DNA from: Scolanthus callimorphus
Lineage: Eukaryota; Cnidaria; Anthozoa; Actiniaria; Edwardsiidae
Assembly: GCA_033964015.1 (NCBI GenBank)
Contig: CM066913.1
Span: 21,971,854 to 22,035,853 of the forward strand
Direction: 5' to 3'
Length of the DNA stretch: 64,000 nucleotides
In this document: positions 12,780 through 23,892 of the stretch, one piece after another
Numbering within the stretch: position 1 is the first letter of the stretch
Layout: each line of letters begins with the position of its first letter
The notes under the pieces: model-generated
Seen by the model: only the letters and a program-made list of their open reading frames with translations
Database searches by the model: none
What the model was told of the DNA's origin: nothing
Program-made: the position numbers and the translations under genes

Positions 12780-14480
12780 GAAAAGTCTGGATCTCTAAAT
12801 AAGCAAACCTCACCCAAAGACAGATTTAAGGTCATAGAAGCTGGCTCAGTGAAAATATTGGCTCAATAACGTCAAAAGCTGCTGATATTCAAGTTGTTTG
12901 TGCCGGTTGAAGTGCAGCCGCCACGATATAATGCGACCAGTCTATTGTAACCACCCCCCCCCCCCCCCCCCCCACCTCGGGAGAGGGTGGGGGCAACGTG
13001 GGGCATTTATACGTATCGGTCAGGTTTTCGTCCCGACTCCATGGGGGATATTCTTGCCATGGACCCCCCCAACCCTGAGTGTGGGGGATTAGTTGGGGGA
13101 TAGAACATGTTCCCAATTTCTCTCTTCACCTTGGAAATAAATATCCACCTCTAGCAGGAGCGCTGACCACATACATGCCAAACAATTGATGTGATTTTCC
13201 GAGGAAATAGATGTGACTTTCCGAGGTAATAGGTGGGTGCATTTTCCGCCAAATTCGAAAATTTTAACAACGACAACGTACAAACTCACGAAGGTTCAGC
13301 CTTGCAAACAAACATAAACAAGCCATGTTTTTTACAGAGGTTTGTAAAAATCTTGCCCTGGCCCCAGCAAATAGAAATATCTATCACTTCGGTCCCTTTT
13401 GACGAATTGCCCTGAAACTTGGGATTATTGCTTATTGCCGCTATGCGCTCTTCGAATGGAAGGTTTAGATTTAGATTTTCTATTTTTGACGTAGCGTCGT
13501 CTGACTTCAACTTTTATTGCTCAAAATTGGTTTTCTGACTAATGGTCAATGTGATCTTTTCCGTGGTATGGATAGATTTTAACTTGGACGCCTTTATCAA
13601 AAGTTGAAGATTTTGTGACGTCACGATGCGCCCACCTAAATAGGCCGTTTTCATAATTTCTCCCTTATTTTTCGAAAGTGTTCTCCGCAGTGTATGCTCT
13701 CAAAATATATGATGCGGTGGCCGACTTGAACACTGTCTGATCAAAAACCCTAATGTCCGGCCAATGTTCCAGTAGAGACAACTAGGAAATGAAGGGTCAT
13801 ATTCTGGTCAAGTAAGAAAACTTATTTCCAGCACATTAGGTGTGGTAATTTAACATTAACAACATTCACCAGCAAAAATGGTTCTGCAGAGGATTCAGGG
13901 ACAAGAAACACTAATTCAGGTGGAAGGACTCGATATATATTGGCAGAGTAGCCTCGAATCACTTCAATACTTGCCCAACAGGGTGGGGGGAATTTCCAAC
14001 ACATTTCGCCTCAGGGTGGGGACAAAAATCTAGTATTGCTCAGCTAGGAATCCATTTCCCCACCCTTGCCCGAGGTTGGGGGGGTGGTGCTTACAATTGA
14101 CTGGTGCATAAGTAATTAATTACTTAAGTAAGTAAGGCTGCATTGGGTAACTTCATTTCGTTCCCTGAACAATTCCAGTCATAACAGCAAATTTCACACA
14201 AAGACAGTGATTTGAGGTCAAGACAGCTGACTCAGTGAAAATTACAGTCCAAGTAACGTTCAAAGCTTCGGAAATCTTTGAAAAGCTATGTGTTTGTTAC
14301 GGCTCGGTGGATGAACCACGGGCGAGAGGATAACACAGCAAATCTCACAGAAAAACAGATTTTAGGATGAAGCTGCGTGGCTCAGTGAAAATATTGGATT
14401 AATAACGCAAAAAAGGTGCTGATATTCCAATTGTTTGTGCCGGTCAAAGATGGATGGACCACGGGCAAGAGGATAAGTAG
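12780..14480. repeat. Three diverged copies of one dispersed repeat
   Basis: The sequence pattern cacaaagacag..ttt..ggtca..gctg.ctcagtgaaaatattgg..aataacg..gctgatattc recurs at about 12805-12920, 14190-14290 and 14335-14475. The last two copies are close to tandem. The intervening DNA carries a poly-C tract and G-rich lines but no coding homology. Confidence 0.6.
12954..12973. repeat. Poly-C tract (20)
   Basis: An uninterrupted run of about 20 C, followed by a G-rich segment. Length may be unreliable in the assembly. Confidence 0.9.
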
Positions 14481-14795
14481 AGAAATAAAAAACTCAAATA
14501 TAGAACTAGCATAAAAACCTGTCGAATGTTGCTGAACATCATTCTAATTGATGAAGAAACTTTAGTGATGAAAAAACTATTTTGACAGCTTTGAAGTTGC
14601 TTTATTATATGGATCACACTGTACCATCACTTGAGAAGGGAGTACTCGTAAGCAATCTGTGATTGGCTCATCAGGTGATGAGGTCATGCTATTTGTTGTC
14701 ATTGTGAAGTAAAACAGGAGCACTTCACATACCGGTACTTGTAGCAGGACTGAAATTGGAGTTGAAGAATCTCTGGGGCATTTGGAATTATTTCA

Positions 14796-15032
14796 GATTG
14801 TGTGTTTCCAAAAAATATCCATACCCCCCCCCCCCCCCCCCCCCCCTACGGAAGGGATTGGAAATTCCAGAGGGGTGGGGGATCAATTTACCTGATCTTT
14901 TCCATACAAATACTGTATTTTTCTTCGGAAATTACAGAGGGGAGGGGGGTCATTTCTCAACACCCTTCCGTGGGGGGGTATGGATATTTTTTTTTGGGGG
15001 GGGGGGGGTATGGATAATTTCTTGAACCACAC
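14796..15032. repeat. Foldback element with C-tract and G-tract arms
   Basis: The left arm reads gtgtttccaaaaaatatccata then 23 C (14824-14846). The right arm reads a G tract then tatggataatttcttgaaccacac. The outer ends are inverted complements. It contains ccatacaaatactgtatt, a relative of a word found in other repeats in this window. Confidence 0.7.
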
Positions 15033-15298
15033 ATTGTCAAGGGAAGGGAGTGTGCCAGGGCTTGAAATTACATCCAACACAGGTGTAAATATGCCCAAAC
15101 ATTTTCCTATTATGCCTAACTTTTTAGACTTAGGTGTAAAATAATGACTGTGTTTTCAGTTTCTATGGTGTTCTCCTAGTTGATTTATGCCTAGAGTTTT
15201 GATGAATGATGCCTATAATATTGGTACAAGGTTTAAAAAAATGACTATGATTATTTCCTAATTTCAAGCCGTCTGTGTAAATTAAGCAAAATGTGACA

Positions 15299-15597
15299 CA
15301 GGGTCCTGGAAAATGCTTGACTTTGAGAATTTTGAATTCCAGGCCAGGGCTGGAAAGTCCTGGAATCTTTATTGAACTCCTGGAAAGTCCTGGAAATGGA
15401 TTTACACAAAAAATAACCGTGGGTAAAATGGCAGCAAATGAACATTCTGGATTGGTTTTTACATTGACATGGCCATTACTCATGCCATGTGATGTGATTG
15501 GAAGGGCCGCATTCATGCATGTTTGCTTGCTGACACGTGAAAGGAAAAAGTCCTTGAAAATGTTAGAAAAAGTCCTTTACAAAAGCGTACGAACCCT
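15299..15597. mobile_element. MITE-like element with CAGGGT...ACCCTG ends
   Basis: The left end cagggtcctggaaaat and the right end cgtacgaaccctg are short imperfect terminal inverted repeats, flanked directly by tgaca on both sides. The interior has repeated tcctggaaagtcctgg and agaaaaagtcctt words, a composition common in non-autonomous hAT-type repeats. Superfamily is tentative because the direct repeat is only 5 bp. Confidence 0.5.
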
Positions 15598-15661
15598 GTG
15601 ACAACAAATGCAACACTGGTAGAAAAACAGACTTGGAGAAACTTTTTCTAAGGGTCAGGAT

Positions 15662-15681
15662 GGGGGGGGGGGGGGGGGGGG
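15662..15681. repeat. Poly-G tract (20)
   Basis: An uninterrupted run of about 20 G, with no coding context. Confidence 0.9.
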
Positions 15682-16020
15682 TTGCAAGGTGGAGTTTGAA
15701 AATCATGCAAAATTCAATAAATCAGAAATGCATAACTGGTATTGTACTAAGCTTGGCCAATTGTCTAGAAGAAGTAGTGGAAACAACATAGAATGCAATA
15801 CATTCTACTCTTGCTTTTATTCCTTGTATGTTTATGAAAATAGCGCAGGAGGTAAACGCCTAGTAAGGCTTCTTGTTGACTCATAGAAAACTGGAACTCG
15901 TAGTCTAATTGTTTTAGTAGAAACCCACTAGCATACTACCTTCGAGTTATTGCTAAGACCTATTTATTTTCATGGTTTTAGAAAGTTTTGCGCTAGCGTT
16001 TTCGCTACTCACTATATATA

Positions 16021-16410
16021 GAGTCCTAAAGTGATGACGTCACAAAAACAAAATTTTCGATTTAGCAATATTTGTTCCTTGATTTCGAAAGGGAATATCG
16101 ATTGAAAGCTACACACCATAAATGAGGTGAATCGGTTGAAACACGACCAAGATACGGCCCGCTGAATACATAATTTTCTTTAACAAATCACTGTATTCTT
16201 GGTTCAGTTCATAAAGTTATGAACTGAGTCCAAAATACAGTGATTTGTTAAAGAAAATTATGTATTCAGCGGTCCATAGCTCGGTCGCGTTTCAACCGAT
16301 TCACCTCATTTTTTGCATGCAACGTTCTTCGAAGTTGGTCTTTCATTATCCGTGGACTAAAATCTGGAATTCAAAATTTTTGAAATTTGTGACGTCACAC
16401 TTTAGGACTC
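16021..16410. mobile_element. 390-bp palindromic MITE with CRE-like ends
   Basis: Ends gagtcctaaagtg and cactttaggactc are inverted repeats, each followed inward by a tgacgtcac site. The centre is a long near-perfect inverted repeat around tgaatacataattttctttaacaaatcactgta and its complement. The element is flanked by TA-rich sequence (tata / tatt), compatible with a TA target duplication. No coding sequence. Confidence 0.75.
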
Positions 16411-16574
16411 TATTACGTGATAGATAGTGGATAGCGGAGTCCAGGATTCGTGATAGTATGCGAGTGGCTTTCTACTAATATTATTAGTCAATAAAGTTAT
16501 AGCCTACTAGTAGCGAAAAAGTGTTGGATTTGAAAGCCAGAAAATGGCAAATGACCAGACCAGAAAACGTTTTT

Positions 16575-16922
16575 GGCTATACAAATTACTAGTGTGACTT
16601 GACTAAAACAATCATTCCTCTCGTCCTCGTGGCCTCTCAGTCAATAGCTCATTCGGCCTTCGGCCTCATGTGTTATTGACTCCATTCGGACTCGAGGAAT
16701 AATTGAATTTAGTCAAATCACACTAGTGGTCTATTATCAATGCTGCGTTCTGATTGGTTGACCTACGGACTTGAAAGCCATGAATGACCAGAACAAAAAC
16801 ATTTTTTGGCATTAAAAATTGACCTGCTAGTGTGATTTGACTAAAACACTTATTCCTCTCGCCCTCATGGCCTCTGAGTCAATAGCCCATTCGGGCTTCG
16901 GCCTCATGGGCTACTGACTCAG

Positions 16923-16951
<29 letters not shown>
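16575..16951. repeat. Two related foldback units in tandem
   Basis: Units at about 16575-16735 and 16800-16951 share the pattern ctagtgtga.ttgactaaaac..tattcctctcg...cctcatgg.ctctgagtcaatagc, then an inverted return ending ctcgaggaataattg. The centre ttcggccttcggcct forms the turn. The second copy is extended by a repeated gactcagagcccattcggg. Confidence 0.7.
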
Positions 16952-16954
<3 letters not shown>

Positions 16955-17100
16955 GATCGTAAAAAAAAAAAGACTATATAGTCTTTTTTTTCCTTTTTAG
17001 TGTTGTATATGTGTCTAGTTATGTAAAATATTTAGGGTGGGATATTGTTCAAATTGAATAAAGATTATTAAATAAAAAAAATAAAAAAATAAAGATCGTA
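16952..17100 (+). mobile_element. Short retroposed insertion with 10-bp target duplication
   Basis: The exact direct repeat aaagatcgta flanks the segment (16952-16961 and 17091-17100). The insert ends in an A-rich tail (attattaaataaaaaaaataaaaaaat) with aataaa just upstream, as for a 5'-truncated LINE 3' end or another poly-A retrocopy. The insertion site lies at the edge of the preceding foldback unit. Confidence 0.7.
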
Positions 17101-17251
17101 CATTTTAACCTGTTGTGTTGAGCGTTCCCCCTGCGCAGTTTCCTTTTGTGTTATTCTACATAAGTTCCATATCAATATTCTTCAAAAAAGTCTACTCTTG
17201 CAATTACTTCTAGGTTAAACAGTTGATTAACTAGAGTAAATTTAAAAATAC

Positions 17252-17841
17252 CTTCAGAAGCCTGTGAAGCTTTGCCACTTTCTTTCCACAATCAAACAAC
17301 AGATCCTCAGACACGCTTGGTACATCGTATAGAAGCTTTCCCTCAACAAAGCTAAACAGCCGTACGGCACACATTGCTGAGGACTCTTCGTTTTCTTTTA
17401 CCTTATCTTCTTTTTCCAATTCCACATCAAACAGTGCAGCGCTTTCTTTACAATCATTGGTAACGCTGGAGTCATCGTTAGAAAAAAACGGAAAGCTATT
17501 GTGTCCCCGTTACGTGAAGTTTGAGGCACAGGACAATTGATTCCGTGATCGTTTAGAAAAAAGAGCAAATCCGAGTTGGTTCTCAGTACTTTACTGTTTT
17601 TTGAGTCCACTGAATTTGTAACTTTGAGAAGGAATCCATTCTGACAAGGTGATACTGGAGTGGTTCCTTCGATATAGAAATTTCTGTCCTCGTAGCCATT
17701 CAGTTCTTTTATACACGCTTGTGAGGCTGAATGTGAGAGGTGAAACACAGACTTAGCTAGATGAAGAGCATGCTTTTGATCGACACGAGGTCTTCTTGGA
17801 GTTGTGATGTGCAGGAGAGATGTTTCGTCCTCAGCATGGCA
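17252..17841 (-). CDS. HYKK: Hydroxylysine kinase-like protein, first recognised exon
   Basis: This exon encodes the N-terminal half of the kinase: AKSVFHLS...ELNGYEDRNFYIEG, then LLKVTN (beta strand/ATP-site region), FLNDHGINCPVP, CAVRLFSFVEGKLL and AKLHRLLK. These match the order in HYKK/AGPHD1. The donor is CTGAAG|GTATTT at 17252/17251. Two reading problems exist. Around the seven-base A run at 17482-17488 (plus strand) the frame changes; one more base there would keep it open. The nearest ATGs (17849, 17837) are out of frame with the coding sequence, which is open from 17841, so the start is unresolved (upstream exon or another 1-base error). With the 8615-9202 exon the total length is near that of animal HYKK (~370 residues). 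Confidence 0.75.
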
Positions 17842-17984
17842 TTAGACATTAGTAGAACCGCTACGGTTTTAAACTTTGCCACTATCAAGCTACTCCGGCA
17901 ATGGATGGTCAACAAAGATACACACGGTAGTTTGGAAGTCGCGTGATGTCAGCATGTGACCTTGCCTTGACTCACGTGTAGCGC

Positions 17985-18020
17985 CTTCGACACTATATAG
18001 GGTTCACGTGTCGCGTCACG
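17985..18020 (-). promoter_or_regulatory. Candidate HYKK promoter (TATA and E-box)
   Basis: Read on the minus strand, acacgtgaaccctatatagtg gives a TATA-like box at about 18001-17993 with a CACGTG E-box just upstream. A second cacgtg lies downstream near 17973. The site is about 150 bp from the HYKK coding region in the right orientation. Only motif and spacing support it. Confidence 0.4.
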
Positions 18021-18179
18021 CAATCTCAACTGTAAACATTCGAGCTCGTACATCACAAGTACATAGCAATAAAAAAATATTTGTAAACTTTTTAAGTCTA
18101 TATATGCTAAACTGAAACACTTCAAATATAAGCAAATCGCAAAATGACAATTTACTCGTTCGCTGTCCCAGGAAAATAA

Positions 18180-19585
18180 GTTACAATAAGGCCTTAAGGG
18201 CGTATCATAGTTTATTTGCTAAGTTTACAAATCTTGAGAGAGTACCAATAAGAGTGATGTTAAAACTCTTCTCGTCACTAGTGCTTCCGGTTTTATTGTA
18301 TAATTGCGAGATCTGGGGTGTATATGAATTAGGTCGAACGCCAAATTTTGATTTGTTTAAGATAAACTCTTTAAGAACATAGGTGACATAGAGCGACTTC
18401 ATCTCAAATTTTGTAAGAGGTTGCTTGGCGTGCACAACAAATCCGTAAACATAGGCGTGTATGCAGAGATGGGTAGAAGACCCCTAATCATTACAATTAT
18501 GACTAGGGTTGTTAAATATTGGTTGCGAGTTTCTAATAATATATATAAGGACACACTAGTTGGAAAGGCGGCAAGGGGGTGTATACAGTCTGATTCTCAG
18601 GGAAGTATTATTACAGATTACCTATTGAAATTAGGAGGTTTGGGAGTTTAAATGACCTTGCGATTCCGTTTGAAAGAATTAATTCAATCTCGAATAGGGT
18701 AAATGATTCCTTGAATAAATGTTATGATCATGAATGGAAGTGTCAGATCCAACTGTCTAGAAAGCTTAAAACTCTGAATCTTGTAAAACCGCGTTTAGAA
18801 TTTTCCCGTTATCTGTTTAAAATTGCAAATGTTCAATACAGAAAGGCGGTGGCGAGATTTAGGCTTTCAGCTCATCGATTTCCGGTTGAATCTGGGAGAT
18901 ATTCAGGACTTGACCATGACTCGCGAATATGTACACTGTGTAACCGAAATGAGATTGGTGATGAACAACACTATTTTTCCTTCTGTTGTAATGATAAGAT
19001 TTTACCAATCAGAAGTCAATTTTTTACATGATGTGAAAGAGATCAATCCAACTTTTAATTTTTTTAGTTGTAAAGATCTCTTTCTGTATTGTATCCAGGG
19101 GCGTAGCCAGCACTTATGAGAGGGGGGGTTCCAAAATTCAAAAAATAAAAAACTCCAATAGATCGGACGTGTTTTTTTGCGTTCTCGCCACAGGAAACCC
19201 AGCCAAAAATATTGATCTCTGGGAAAAACTAGCGTTTGAAGAAATTTTCTACATTTTATTGGAGCGTTTATTTGTTGTCTATTAAATATTTACAATTTTA
19301 GTAGTAAGTCGGTCCAGAACAGAGGCGAGGGGGGGTTCCGCTGCGGAGAGGGGGGGTTCCGGAACCCCTGGAACCCCCCCCCCCCTGGCTACGCCCCTGT
19401 TGTATCTCAATGAATGACGAATCGATCATTAATCGGACAGCTAAATTTATCAATGATTTAATGTACCAGTATGATCTACTATGATTTTAGTACAGTTTTC
19501 CATTTCTTTTAATGTTTGTAATGTATTGTATGTATTCTCATGTATCGATAACGGTATAAGTAGAATAAATGTCTTCTTCTTCTTT
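18180..19585 (+). pseudogene. LINE (CR1-like) reverse transcriptase 3' remnant
   Basis: Broken frames read the segment after the RT domain of a non-LTR retrotransposon: AYHSLFAKFTNLERVPIRV then VLPVLLYNCEIWG, then RRPLIITIMTRVVKYWL, and further on RFRLSAHRFPVESGRYSG and a CxxC..H...CC zinc-knuckle-like end (RICTLCNRNEIGDEQHYF). Several frameshifts and stops make it non-functional. It continues after the MITE at 19096-19399 (SMNDESIINRTAKFI) and ends near an aataaa followed by tcttcttcttcttt at about 19585. The 5' part of the element is absent. Confidence 0.75.
19096..19399. mobile_element. MITE, CAGGGGCGTAGCC family, copy 1
   Basis: Terminal inverted repeats caggggcgtagccag and ctggctacgcccctg bound about 304 bp. 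The 7-bp direct repeat ttgtatc (19089-19095 and 19400-19406) is a clear target duplication. It interrupts the LINE remnant, so it is younger than that LINE. There is no coding sequence, and the subterminal ends are rich in G or C runs. Confidence 0.85.
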
Positions 19586-20497
19586 GACGTGACGACATTC
19601 GCTTGTTTAGTTGTTTGAGATGCTACGTGGGGTCTGGGGTAGGGTATCTAACTCGGTCAGTTTTTCTTGAACTTGGCCTCTCAACTTTGGACGACTACAA
19701 TTCTGAAATATACTTACCTATGGATTTGAAATTTTGACCATTTGCTGTGGAAAGATCAAAGTTCAAGATGATGCACGATGTAATGTTTCCATAGAAACGA
19801 AACAGGGGGGTCTCTAGCAACGTTCCACGTGAAATTCGATCTAAACTTTTAAAATGACACACCATTCACCAAGCGACTTTTTTCAGGCGACTTTTTTTTG
19901 CCTTTGAAATTGAAAATTTTTCACTTGCTTTCTAATTTATAGAAATTTATAGGGCTAGCAAAATCTCTTACCGTAAAATTCATCCCAAGTAAACTACTTG
20001 TTGCCAAATTTGATGCCAGGAAGTGCTTTTTGATTATAGGAACATCGACGCAAACTTCAATTTTTTGAGCAACTTTAGGTCTGGGGTTGGGCCAGGATTT
20101 GAGGTCGACTACGATCTGTACCATATGCCAATGAAAGGGGCAGGGATGGTGGTTGTAAGAACATAGTTTTAAGTTTATTTCTAAAAACAACTACAATCTA
20201 CATTACCCAAACCCGCAGGTAGCAAAGCTAATCTAGACGAGAAAGGACATTGCTTACTTATTGCTGTATCGTCTTCGCTGCTGATCCTTCCTAGCCGTTC
20301 GCCCTCTAACTTCCGCTATGATATTGAGATAATAGGACTTAAACTTTGCTCAGCTTTACAGTTATTCATATTATATTGTATGTTATAATTATTTATTCAG
20401 TTAGTTATTTAAGACTAGAAATAATTATCACTAAGAGCTGCCCCCGCCTTTTAGTACGGTTTGAATGAAATATTTCTGCTGTCAAGTACTACTCTTC
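19586..20497. other. No gene recognised
   Basis: AT-rich DNA between two MITE copies. An 89-codon minus-strand frame at 19921-20190 has no recognisable domain. Confidence 0.45.
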
Positions 20498-20794
20498 CAG
20501 GGGCGTAGCCAGCACTTATGAGAGGGGGGTTCCAAAATTCAAAATAAAAAACTCCACATAGATCGGACGTGTTTTTTGCGTTCTCGCCACAGGAAACCCA
20601 GCCAAAAATATTGATCTCGGGGAAAAACTAGCGTTTGAAGAAATCTGCTACATTTTATTGGAGCTTTTATTTGTTGTCTATTAAATATTTACCGAATTTT
20701 AGTAATAAGTCGGTCCAGAACAGAGGCGAGGGGGTTCCGCTGCGGGAGAGGGGGGTTCCGGAACCCCTGGAACCACCCCCTGGCTACGCCCCTG
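20498..20794. mobile_element. MITE, CAGGGGCGTAGCC family, copy 2
   Basis: Nearly identical over its length to the copy at 19096-19399, with the same terminal repeats. It is flanked by tcttc on each side (20493-20497 and 20795-20799). The high identity of the two copies, 1.4 kb apart, suggests recent activity. Confidence 0.85.
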
Positions 20795-21057
20795 TCTTCG
20801 CAGTAGACCGTTACACCTTGCTCTGAAACAAATATACCAGAACAAACTTTGAGATTCGCTTTAATAAACCACTTGTTTTTAACGTCTTTCACATCCTATT
20901 ATTTTGATCCTCTTTGACTTTGTGTCTGAGCTCACTTTCGTCCCGACAGAGAGATAATGAACCTCCAAGACTTCCAAGAGGCGCGGGAGCACTGCTCTGT
21001 GAGAACTATTTGGAAACGCTCGAAGGGAATTTTAATTGTAAAAAGAATTCTTAAGAA

Positions 21058-21104
21058 TGTAGACATAGACATAGACATATACATAGACATAGATATAGAC
21101 ATGT
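21058..21104. repeat. (agacat)n microsatellite
   Basis: Imperfect hexanucleotide repeat of agacat/atagac units, about 7 copies. Confidence 0.85.
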
Positions 21105-21456
21105 TTATTGGTACCGTGTATATCAAAATGCATAAGCATTAGGTTCCAATAAATGTGTAGTTTAAAAAAAATATATAGATAAAGTTTAGTCCGGCGGGGC
21201 GAGGCGATGCCATTACTGTTCAGCCTTTGATATGTTTTTTTCTTTCTGACATACTTTCCCATATAATTTCGCGATTTGCTTTTGGGTACTTCCGTTTTGA
21301 TTTAGTTATAATTTTTTGGAATACAGTCGCTGCGGGTAAACCATTGAGGGCGACCTTGCTTCTTTTTCAAGGTATTCAAACAATTTTATGTATGGCTTGA
21401 AAGCTATGCATTTTACTAAAAATGTAAAAACACAGACGCTTTTCAGGGATTGCGGT

Positions 21457-21896
21457 GGGGGGGGGGGGGGGGGGGGGGGGGGTACTTCACTGATTTTTGG
21501 GTAGGGGTGCGCCGCCAAGGTCTCCAAAACCTGACCCCATCCAGATACCAAAAATCCTCGTTTTTTATACCCTACCGTAGACCTACGGTCAAAATTGTAT
21601 ACCCTACCGCAGACCTGAAAGTAGTCACCAGGTTGGTCCAATTGGTCGCAATCAAAGCGGTATTTTGATAATCATGAAAATGTTTCAAAATACACCACCT
21701 TTTCCACTAATTGCGGCACAACTTTCATCCAAATTTGTTTGCACTTGGGTAGCCATACTGAAATACATACCCTATCAGCGACCAAACAAACGAAAAGCGA
21801 TACCCTACCGTAGGACCTCAGGAGCCCAAAAAACCATACCTATAGGGCGGCGCATACCCGTATACCATATATGAGGGAGTACCCCCCCCCCCCCCC
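21457..21896. repeat. Poly-G/poly-C bounded repeat region
   Basis: A 26-base G run (21457-21482) and a 15-base C run (21882-21896) enclose about 400 bp in which words like ataccctaccg(t/c)agacc recur. Inverted G/C tracts at the ends suggest a foldback element. The apparent open frames are translations of this repeat. Confidence 0.55.
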
Positions 21897-22167
21897 ACGG
21901 ATGCGTGCAGCCAAGACCTAAAGGACGAACTTCGTGGCAAAGACTCCGATCCCACAATACTTCGCGCCTCTTGGCCGCCGACATCCGGGTTTTTGGCCCT
22001 GATACCATTTGCGGGCGTGCAGCGATCAAACTACCGAGATTTTTTTCAACCTGCGGTGTTTACCATTATGCCAAAAATCCGGGATGATCCTATGGGGCCC
22101 CAAATTGGGTTGACTGTGCAAATGGTACAGGTTCGCCACGGGTCCCAACCGGGTGGGACGGACCTTA

Positions 22168-22329
22168 CAGGGGCGTAGCCAGGGGGGGTCCAGGGGGGGC
22201 CCGGCCCCCCCCCCCTTTCTCGGAAATTTTTCCATACATTTACTGTATTTGCTGGAGAAAATTTGCGCATTTTCGTCCCATGTTTTCACTATTCGGCCCT
22301 CCCCTCAGAAATTCCTGGCTACGCCGCTG
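22168..22329. mobile_element. Short MITE with CAGGGGCGTAGCC ends
   Basis: Ends caggggcgtagccagg and cctggctacgccgctg are inverted repeats. The 162-bp interior (C-rich, then ccatacatttactgtatttgc) differs from the two longer copies at 19096 and 20498, so it is a distinct subfamily sharing the termini. It is flanked directly by ctta on both sides. Confidence 0.75.
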
Positions 22330-22539
22330 CTTACCATTTGTGCCTTTCGTTTTGGGCGCGCACTTCAAAATGGCGGCGGCTAATATAACAATTTTCGGAA
22401 TTTTGTTTTTGTTTGCCAAGAATTAGAGTGTGACGAAATAATTTTAAGCGATTTTCTTGAGGACGACGGCGAAATTTTTATTTGCAGCAATTAGTTGCTT
22501 TATGTGACCGAAGTTGCTTATGAGACAGAAGATTTTGTG

Positions 22540-23095
22540 AATTCTTGAGGTTGTCATGGCGCGTTATCTGAGTAGCGTGTTCCAAAGTCATTTAGAATGA
22601 CAAGAGCGACTGCAGAAATACTCTGCTGGGGGAAATGGCTCGGTTCATCCCTGCTGACAACCAAAGAGGACATCCTCAGATTCCTGTGGACAAAGAAGTG
22701 CTCGTATTCGTTAAGTGTATAGCCAACGAGGAGGTTATGCGAGCTGTTTCCGACAGATTTGACATTACAAAGTCGAGCGTCGTTACTCCATCGTGGAGCC
22801 AGAGCTCTTGTAGCTCTATGCCAGAATACATCGTGGCCAAACGGTAAGAACGTGTTAGAGTATTTCTAAATATTATCTAGTGTTAGTTTGATGTTCTAAC
22901 GATGTGGTCTATTTAATAGCACAAAGAATGGATGCCATCAAGGAAACGTTCAATGAAGGGGAGTTCCCGTGAGTAGTCGGAGTCATCGACGAGACCCTTA
23001 TCACTATCCGTGCGCCTGTGGATGAACCAGATGCGTACATCGATAGGAAAAAGAATTATTCTGTACAAGCACAGGTAGGGTGAGACCTGAAATAG
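22540..23095 (+). pseudogene. PIF/Harbinger transposase (HARBI1-like), N-terminal part
   Basis: The frame from 22635 reads PVDKEVLVFVKCIANEE...VSDRFDITKSSV, the helix-turn-helix region of HARBI1-type nucleases. A GT-AG intron (22844-22919) precedes MDAIKETFNEGEFP, then a stop, then VIDETLITIRAP and YIDRKKNYSVQAQ, the start of the DDE nuclease core (family usual: VIDGTHI, RKKxHSxN). An in-frame stop and a frameshift upstream (near 22600) show it is decayed. The C-terminal part lies at 25590-25770, separated by later insertions. Confidence 0.75.
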
Positions 23096-23651
23096 TTCAT
23101 ACAACCCCTTGATGTGTGTATAAGGGCCTATTTTGAGGGGCTTAATAAGTTATCAGAGGCTAAAATGTTGCTTCACCATCTTGTTTACATTTTGTCATAC
23201 CTCACATTTTTAAAAAAACTATAAAAATTTGTCACCCTTTTCATTTGTCGATTTGCCTTATACTAGGTCATATGCATAGCTGTCAACTCACCCACATTAG
23301 GCGGGTGTCACAAGATTTTGAAGCCTGTCACCCGCATGATGTTTGCGAAAATTTTCATACATTTACTGTATATCACCCGCATTCTCACTCTCAGGATTTT
23401 TTCATACATTTTCTGTATTTATTTGGCACGCGAGGGAGAATCTCAAGATTTTGACGAAGTTAGGTTGACAGGTATTCATATGTGATGAGAATATGGTTTT
23501 CTGGGATGTTTTGGCTGGTTGGCCAGGGTCCGTTGTACAAGCCTCCTTGTCCGCTTGTACAAGCAGGCTCACTGTATGATGGCTATAAGTACAGAAATAC
23601 ATTGCCAAATTATCTCTATATAGGATCCGTTCAGTTCACAACCGGGCTGCC

Positions 23652-23892
23652 TTAAAGGGGCTCTCGCACGCTTAATATTCGTCCACCGTGGACATAAAAT
23701 AAGTAAAACTGTAGCCGTGAAATGCCCGTGGTAATCAAAATAATCTCCAGATTAATAGAAAAAACTTTCAAGTGTTAGACAAATGCAATTCTAGGTTGTT
23801 TTGACCTGTTATCAAGAGGATGGAATTGGATTGCGATTCGAGCTATTTTCTTGTTAGAGAAGTGGCCAGCAAGCGTGCGAGAGCCCGTTTAA
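23652..23892. mobile_element. TTAA-flanked MITE
   Basis: TTAA at 23652-23655 and 23889-23892 bounds inverted ends a(g/c)gggctctcgcacgctta. The 240-bp interior has no coding sequence. TTAA duplication fits piggyBac or Kolobok; the purine-first terminus leans to Kolobok (inference). Confidence 0.75.

Larger units (their letters stand above)
9203..17251 (-). other. HYKK intron, ~8 kb, filled with repeats
   Basis: The donor is at 17251 (CTGAAG then GTATTT, minus strand) and the acceptor at 9204-9203. The intron holds at least eight foldback or short insertions, listed separately. From about 9600 to 12780 I recognise no gene; that stretch has AT-rich sequence, the hairpin gcgcgcaagcgcgc near 10098, a C12 run at 11436-11447 and a GC-rich hairpin near 12573-12595. 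Confidence 0.75.

Noticed and set aside
13822..15516. Several short frames around poly-C/G tracts
   Set aside because: They are translations of homopolymers and of the tcctggaa repeat, in both strands.
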